From contig NZ_FOKF01000001.1 in the NCBI RefSeq assembly GCF_900111995.1, positions 124,001 through 188,000 of the forward strand: DNA of 64,000 nucleotides, read 5' to 3'. The translations under genes and the position numbers were made by a program. The notes below the pieces were generated by a model. The model had not been told where the DNA came from and did no database searches. It worked only from the letters and a program-made list of their open reading frames with translations. The DNA is from Collimonas sp. OK607. GTDB taxonomy: Bacteria; Pseudomonadota; Gammaproteobacteria; Burkholderiales; Burkholderiaceae_D. Numbering within the stretch: the stretch's first letter is position 1; each line of letters begins with the position of its first letter. This document shows, one piece after another, positions 60,231 to 64,000 of this stretch.

Positions 60231-61115
60231 ATGAATATCACCGAATTGTTTTTGCTCGCCGCCGTCTGGGGCGCGTCGTTTCTTTTCATGCGCGTCGGCA
60301 CGCCGGAATTCGGCCCGGTGCCGCTGATTGCCTTGCGGGTGGGGATAGCGGCACTGGTGTTGCTGCCGGTGCTGCGGTCGGCCGTGGCACGCGCTCATGT
60401 GCGCAAAAAGGCATGGCCGTTGCTGGTTGTAGGGGTGACGAATTCAGCGCTGCCGTTTTCACTGTTTGCCTACTCGACCTTGTATGTCAACGCAGGATTC
60501 GATGCGGTTCTGAATGCAACCGTGCCGCTATGGACCGGACTGATTGCATTCGTATGGTTGAAAGCGCCAATGAGCCGGCCGCAAGTCATCGGCATGCTGG
60601 TGGGCATGGCCGGCGTGATTGTGTTGGTGTGGGACAAGATTGGTGAGGGGCAGCCCGGTGTCTGGCTGGCGACAGGCGCGGTATTGCTGGCCACGCTGTC
60701 CTACGGCTTCGCTATCAATTATTCGAAAACCCGGCTGGCCGGTGTGCCGCCGTTGGTGGTTGCATCCGGCAGTCAATTGGCGGCGACGCTGGTGTTATTG
60801 CCTTTGGCGTTCCTGTATTGGCCGGCAGCGCCGGTTTCGGCCACGGCTTGGTACGCAGTGTTGGCCCTCGGCGTGGTTTGCACTGGCTTCGCATATGCGA
60901 TTTTCTATCGTTTACTGGATCGGGTGGGTTCGGCTTATGCTGCCTCGGTGACTTTCCTGATTCCCATATTTGGCGTGATCTGGGGCGCTGTTTTCCTGAA
61001 GGAGGCGGTGACGGTATCCATGATTCTGGGTTGCCTGATCATATTGTTTGGTACGGCCCTGGCAACCGGCAAACTCAATCCAGCCGGTTTTTTAAGCGGT
61101 AAAACAGCAAAATAA
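60231..61115 (+). CDS. DMT-superfamily transporter (EamA domains)
   Basis: 294 residues with ten membrane helices in two EamA repeats: ELFLLAAVWGASFLFMRVG opens the first, and GVWLATGAVLLATLSYGFAI the second. The typical final helix GAVFLKEAVTVSMILGCLII is present. These proteins export small metabolites or amino acids. The ribosome site is weak. A longer upstream frame is not supported. It is followed by leuC 166 bases on, but probably not in the same operon. Confidence 0.9.
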   Translation: MNITELFLLAAVWGASFLFMRVGTPEFGPVPLIALRVGIAALVLLPVLRSAVARAHVRKKAWPLLVVGVTNSALPFSLFAYSTLYVNAGFDAVLNATVPLWTGLIAFVWLKAPMSRPQVIGMLVGMAGVIVLVWDKIGEGQPGVWLATGAVLLATLSYGFAINYSKTRLAGVPPLVVASGSQLAATLVLLPLAFLYWPAAPVSATAWYAVLALGVVCTGFAYAIFYRLLDRVGSAYAASVTFLIPIFGVIWGAVFLKEAVTVSMILGCLIILFGTALATGKLNPAGFLSGKTAK

Positions 61116-61281
61116 AGTCCGGCTCTCCTGTGTCGGAGAAATCCGGGATTCGTGAATATATGTAACATTCCGATAGCCAGTATGTCGTTTTCGCGGCTTC
61201 CGGCAGCGTAAATTGCCTGCTTCTATGGCATAATCAAGAGCTAAATTCACTGTTTTGCGCGCCTCGCAGCCGCCCTGGATC

Positions 61282-62682
61282 ATGCTTAAAACGCTCTACG
61301 ATAAACTTTGGGAATCTCACGTCGTCCATTCTGAACCGGATGGCACGGCGATTTTGTACATTGATCGACATCTTTTGCATGAGGTCACCAGCCCTCAGGC
61401 TTTCGAAGGGCTGAAGCTGGCAGGCCGCAAGCCCTGGCGGCTCCCGGCCAACCTGATGGTGGCCGACCATAACGTACCTACCACCAGTCGCGCCAACGGC
61501 ATTGCCGACCCAATCTCGCGCCTGCAGGTGGAAACCCTGGATGCGAATGCCAAGAGCTACGGCCTGACCTATTTCGGCATGAATGACCATCGCCAAGGCA
61601 TCGTCCACGTGATCGGACCGGAGCAGGGCGCAACTTTGCCTGGCATGACCGTGGTCTGCGGCGATTCCCACACGTCGACCCACGGCGCGTTCGGTTGCCT
61701 GGCGCACGGCATCGGCACTTCCGAAGTCGAGCATGTGCTGGCTACCCAGACCTTGCTGACCAAAAAATCCAAATCGATGCTGGTACAGGTCGACGGCGTG
61801 ATTCCTGACGGCGTCACCGCCAAGGACATCGTGCTGGCCGTGATCGGCCGCATCGGCACTGCCGGCGGTACCGGCTATGCAATCGAATTTGCCGGTTCGG
61901 CGATTCGGGCGTTGTCGATGGAAGGCCGCATGACGGTATGCAACATGGCGATTGAAGCCGGTGCACGTGCCGGCATGATCGCGGTCGACGACACTACCGT
62001 CAACTACGTCAAAGGCCGGCCGTTTTCGCCGGTCGGACCGCATTGGGAGCGCGCCGTGGCTTACTGGCGCACCTTGCATTCCGATCCGGGCGCCAAGTTC
62101 GACATGGTGGTTACCCTCAACGCAGCCGAGATCAAGCCGCAAGTGACCTGGGGCACCTCGCCTGAAATGGTAGTGGCGATTGATGGCCGCGTGCCTGATC
62201 CGGACAAGGAAAAAGACGCCACCAAGCGCGACGGCATGGAGAAGGCTTTGGCCTACATGGCGCTGAAACCGAATACTGCGATTGAAGACATCCGTATCGA
62301 CAAGGTATTCATCGGCTCCTGCACCAACTCGCGGATTGAAGATTTGCGTGCCGCAGCGGCGGTAGTGCGCGGCAAGTTCCGTGCTTCCAACGTCAAGCTG
62401 GCGATGGTGGTGCCGGGTTCCGGCCTGGTCAAGGAGCAAGCCGAGCGCGAAGGCCTGGACCGGATTTTCAAGGATGCCGGTTTCGAATGGCGCGAGCCGG
62501 GTTGTTCGATGTGCCTGGCAATGAATGCCGACCGCCTCGAACCGGGTGAACGCTGCGCTTCCACCTCGAACCGCAACTTCGAAGGCCGGCAAGGCGCCGG
62601 CGGCCGCACCCACCTGGTCAGCCCCGCGATGGCGGCGGCGGCGGGTATCGCCGGTCATTTCGTTGATATCCGTTCCCTGTGA
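61282..62682 (+). CDS. leuC: 3-isopropylmalate dehydratase large subunit
   Basis: 466 residues, the normal bacterial length. Three cluster cysteines are present: Cys347 in GSCTNS, Cys408 and Cys411 in [10 protein letters not shown]. Other blocks: [26 protein letters not shown]. With LeuD it isomerises 2-isopropylmalate to 3-isopropylmalate using a [4Fe-4S] cluster. The start at 61282 is that of the family ([15 protein letters not shown]); a longer frame adds residues without support. No attenuator or leader peptide was seen in the 166 bases upstream. Confidence 0.97.
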   Translation: MLKTLYDKLWESHVVHSEPDGTAILYIDRHLLHEVTSPQAFEGLKLAGRKPWRLPANLMVADHNVPTTSRANGIADPISRLQVETLDANAKSYGLTYFGMNDHRQGIVHVIGPEQGATLPGMTVVCGDSHTSTHGAFGCLAHGIGTSEVEHVLATQTLLTKKSKSMLVQVDGVIPDGVTAKDIVLAVIGRIGTAGGTGYAIEFAGSAIRALSMEGRMTVCNMAIEAGARAGMIAVDDTTVNYVKGRPFSPVGPHWERAVAYWRTLHSDPGAKFDMVVTLNAAEIKPQVTWGTSPEMVVAIDGRVPDPDKEKDATKRDGMEKALAYMALKPNTAIEDIRIDKVFIGSCTNSRIEDLRAAAAVVRGKFRASNVKLAMVVPGSGLVKEQAEREGLDRIFKDAGFEWREPGCSMCLAMNADRLEPGERCASTSNRNFEGRQGAGGRTHLVSPAMAAAAGIAGHFVDIRSL

Positions 62683-62729
62683 TCGAGTAGTTCGTACGCT
62701 CTGAATAAAATATTTACCGAAGGACAAAG

Positions 62730-62852
62730 ATGAAGAAAATAGTCACCTTATGTGTTTTGCTGGCCAGCGTTTATGCATTGAGCGCTTGTAATACCTTCCA
62801 CGGCTTTGGTAAAGATGTGGAACACGTAGGCGAGAAAATTCAAGGCAAATGA
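62730..62852 (+). CDS. Entericidin-type small lipoprotein
   Basis: 40 residues read from the sequence: [20 protein letters not shown] is the signal with lipobox LSAC (Cys20), followed by [20 protein letters not shown]. The G-x-D-x-x-x-x-G-E-x-I pattern is that of the entericidin A/B family, small outer-membrane lipoproteins linked to an antidote/toxin pair in E. coli. A GAAGGACAAAG site precedes the ATG. It lies between leuC and leuD on the same strand, an arrangement I recall in many Burkholderiales. Its role in that position is unknown. Confidence 0.88.
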   Translation: MKKIVTLCVLLASVYALSACNTFHGFGKDVEHVGEKIQGK

Positions 62853-62901
62853 TCACCTCGCGTGGGCGGGGATGGCAGATTGGGCAGATTGGAATCAAGA
62901 A

Positions 62902-63549
62902 ATGAATAAATTTACTGTACTGGATGGCTTGGTAGCGCCGCTGGATCGCGCTAATGTGGATACCGATGCGATTATTCCGAAGCAGTTCCTGAAGTCTATC
63001 CAGCGGACCGGTTTCGGCCCGAATTTGTTTGATGAATGGCGTTACCTGGATCATGGCGAACCAGGCGTGGATAATTCGCGGCGTCCTTTGAATCCGGATT
63101 TTGTCCTGAATCAACAACGTTACCAGGGCGCATCGATTTTGCTGACCCGCAAGAATTTCGGTTGCGGTTCGTCGCGTGAACACGCGCCATGGGCGCTGGA
63201 CCAATACGGTTTTCGTGCGGTCATCGCGCCAAGTTTCGCCGATATTTTTTTCAACAACTGTTTCAAGAATGGCTTGCTGCCGTTAGTGCTGCCTGAGGCG
63301 CAAATCGACCGTCTGTTCGATGAAGTCAAGGCCTTCCCGGGTTATCGCCTGATAATCGATCTGGAGAAACAACTGGTCTGCACAGCCAATGGCAGCCTGG
63401 CGTTTCCGTTTGAAGTCGGCGAGTTCCGTAAGTATTGCCTGCTGAACGGTCTTGACGATATCGGCCTGACCCTGCGCCAGTCCGACAAGATTCGCGACTT
63501 TGAAGAGCGCCATTTGTCTGCTCAGCCTTGGTTGAGCAATACAATTTAA
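62902..63549 (+). CDS. leuD: 3-isopropylmalate dehydratase small subunit
   Basis: 215 residues from the ATG at 62902 (GGAATCAAGAA before it); another ATG ten codons upstream is unlikely since family members begin [16 protein letters not shown]. Blocks include [41 protein letters not shown] and [16 protein letters not shown]. It is the swivelling small subunit of LeuCD. The entericidin-like gene stands between it and leuC, and leuB follows 63 bases downstream. Confidence 0.97.
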   Translation: MNKFTVLDGLVAPLDRANVDTDAIIPKQFLKSIQRTGFGPNLFDEWRYLDHGEPGVDNSRRPLNPDFVLNQQRYQGASILLTRKNFGCGSSREHAPWALDQYGFRAVIAPSFADIFFNNCFKNGLLPLVLPEAQIDRLFDEVKAFPGYRLIIDLEKQLVCTANGSLAFPFEVGEFRKYCLLNGLDDIGLTLRQSDKIRDFEERHLSAQPWLSNTI

Positions 63550-63612
63550 GCGGCTTGACCAGTAACTGGTCACTGATACTGATATTTTTTGAATTATTCA
63601 ATCCAGGAAAAA

Positions 63613-64000
63613 ATGAAAATAGCAATTTTGCCAGGTGATGGCATCGGTCCGGAAATCGTTGAACAAGCGGTTAATGTGTTGAACGTGCTTGGCGAAAAAT
63701 TTGAACTGGAATCGGCTCCGGTCGGCGGCGCCGGCTATGCGGCGCATGGTCATCCGCTGCCCGAAGGCACCCTGAAACTGGCAAAAGAAGCAGATGCTAT
63801 CTTGTTCGGCGCCGTTGGCGACTGGAAATACGATACCTTGGAGCGTTCACTGCGCCCGGAACAAGCAATTCTCGGCCTGCGCAAGCACCTCGGCCTGTTC
63901 GCCAACCTGCGTCCGGCGATCATGTATCCGGAACTGGCCGGCGCTTCGACGTTGAAGCCGGAAGTCGTGTCCGGACTGGATATCCTGATCATCCGCGAAC
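63613..64000 (+). CDS. leuB: 3-isopropylmalate dehydrogenase, N-terminal part
   Basis: Open to the window end: 129 complete codons. It begins [20 protein letters not shown], has [12 protein letters not shown] and [16 protein letters not shown], and the cut falls after the DILIIRE strand, just before the substrate-binding loop. The enzyme oxidises and decarboxylates 3-isopropylmalate with NAD+. CAGGAA lies a few bases before the ATG. Confidence 0.97.
   Translation, partial: MKIAILPGDGIGPEIVEQAVNVLNVLGEKFELESAPVGGAGYAAHGHPLPEGTLKLAKEADAILFGAVGDWKYDTLERSLRPEQAILGLRKHLGLFANLRPAIMYPELAGASTLKPEVVSGLDILIIRE

Noticed and set aside
61234-62727. 497-codon minus-strand frame covering leuC
   Set aside because: LeuC on the plus strand has all catalytic residues; the antisense frame is a by-product of codon bias.

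Overview
The window reads as a chromosomal segment of a betaproteobacterium of the Burkholderiales, most likely family Oxalobacteraceae (Collimonas- or Herbaspirillum-like). This is judged from protein resemblance alone: an EpsD/E/F/G/L exopolysaccharide export set, the leuC - entericidin - leuD - leuB order, a DUF2844/DUF3443 pair, and a branched-chain keto-acid dehydrogenase close to the Pseudomonas BkdA1 type. Coding regions are GC-rich. Two places are clearly AT-richer: 2530-3938, and the VirK-like gene near 24 kb.

Layout. 1-2.5 kb: end of hemW, tRNA-Ser(UGA) with promoter and terminator, a secreted thermonuclease, an L-2-haloacid dehalogenase and a PAP2 phosphatase. 2.5-3.9 kb: a long AT-rich stretch without a convincing gene. 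3.9-25.8 kb: one large co-oriented exopolysaccharide locus. It holds the outer-membrane protein EpsL, the initiating sugar-phosphate transferase EpsB, a small protein with a PEP-CTERM-like tail, the EpsD foldase lipoprotein, the EpsE export protein, EpsF plus EpsG (a split Wzc), a Wzy-like polymerase, three glycosyltransferases (GT4, GT2, WecG type), two acyltransferase-3 proteins, a secreted GH5 glycanase, a Wzx flippase, three sugar-nucleotide enzymes (NDP-sugar synthase, ManC, ManB) and a VirK/YbjX protein. The genes describe a GDP-mannose-fed, Wzx/Wzy-type acylated polymer. No exosortase lies in the window.

25.8-40.8 kb is a mixed region: a ClC antiporter under a MarR regulator, a YdeI protein, two ECF sigma/anti-sigma pairs, a GST, small lipoproteins, an ABC/FtsX/AttH-like export operon, a YbaK deacylase-like protein and an adenosine-specific kinase-like protein. 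40.9-51.1 kb: bkdA1-bkdA2-bkdB (no E3 follows), a large divergent class A penicillin-binding protein, a membrane-anchored TAXI-type binding protein, and the DUF2844/DUF3443 pair. 51.1-60.2 kb is the most unusual part: an NlpD-like M23 lipoprotein, a 552-residue glycine-rich repeat lipoprotein preceded by a good sigma-54 promoter and two palindromic sites, a diguanylate cyclase, a GlxA-type AraC regulator, an orphan IS3 orfA, and two adjacent Gly/Ser/Thr-rich secreted proteins. 60.2-64 kb: a DMT exporter and the leucine genes, with leuB cut by the window end.

Working together, the EPS locus, the GGDEF cyclase and the low-complexity secreted proteins suggest a region concerned with the cell surface and matrix. 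The sigma-54 control of the glycine-rich lipoprotein and the fold proposed for the DUF3443 protein are inferences from sequence patterns. No database search was possible.
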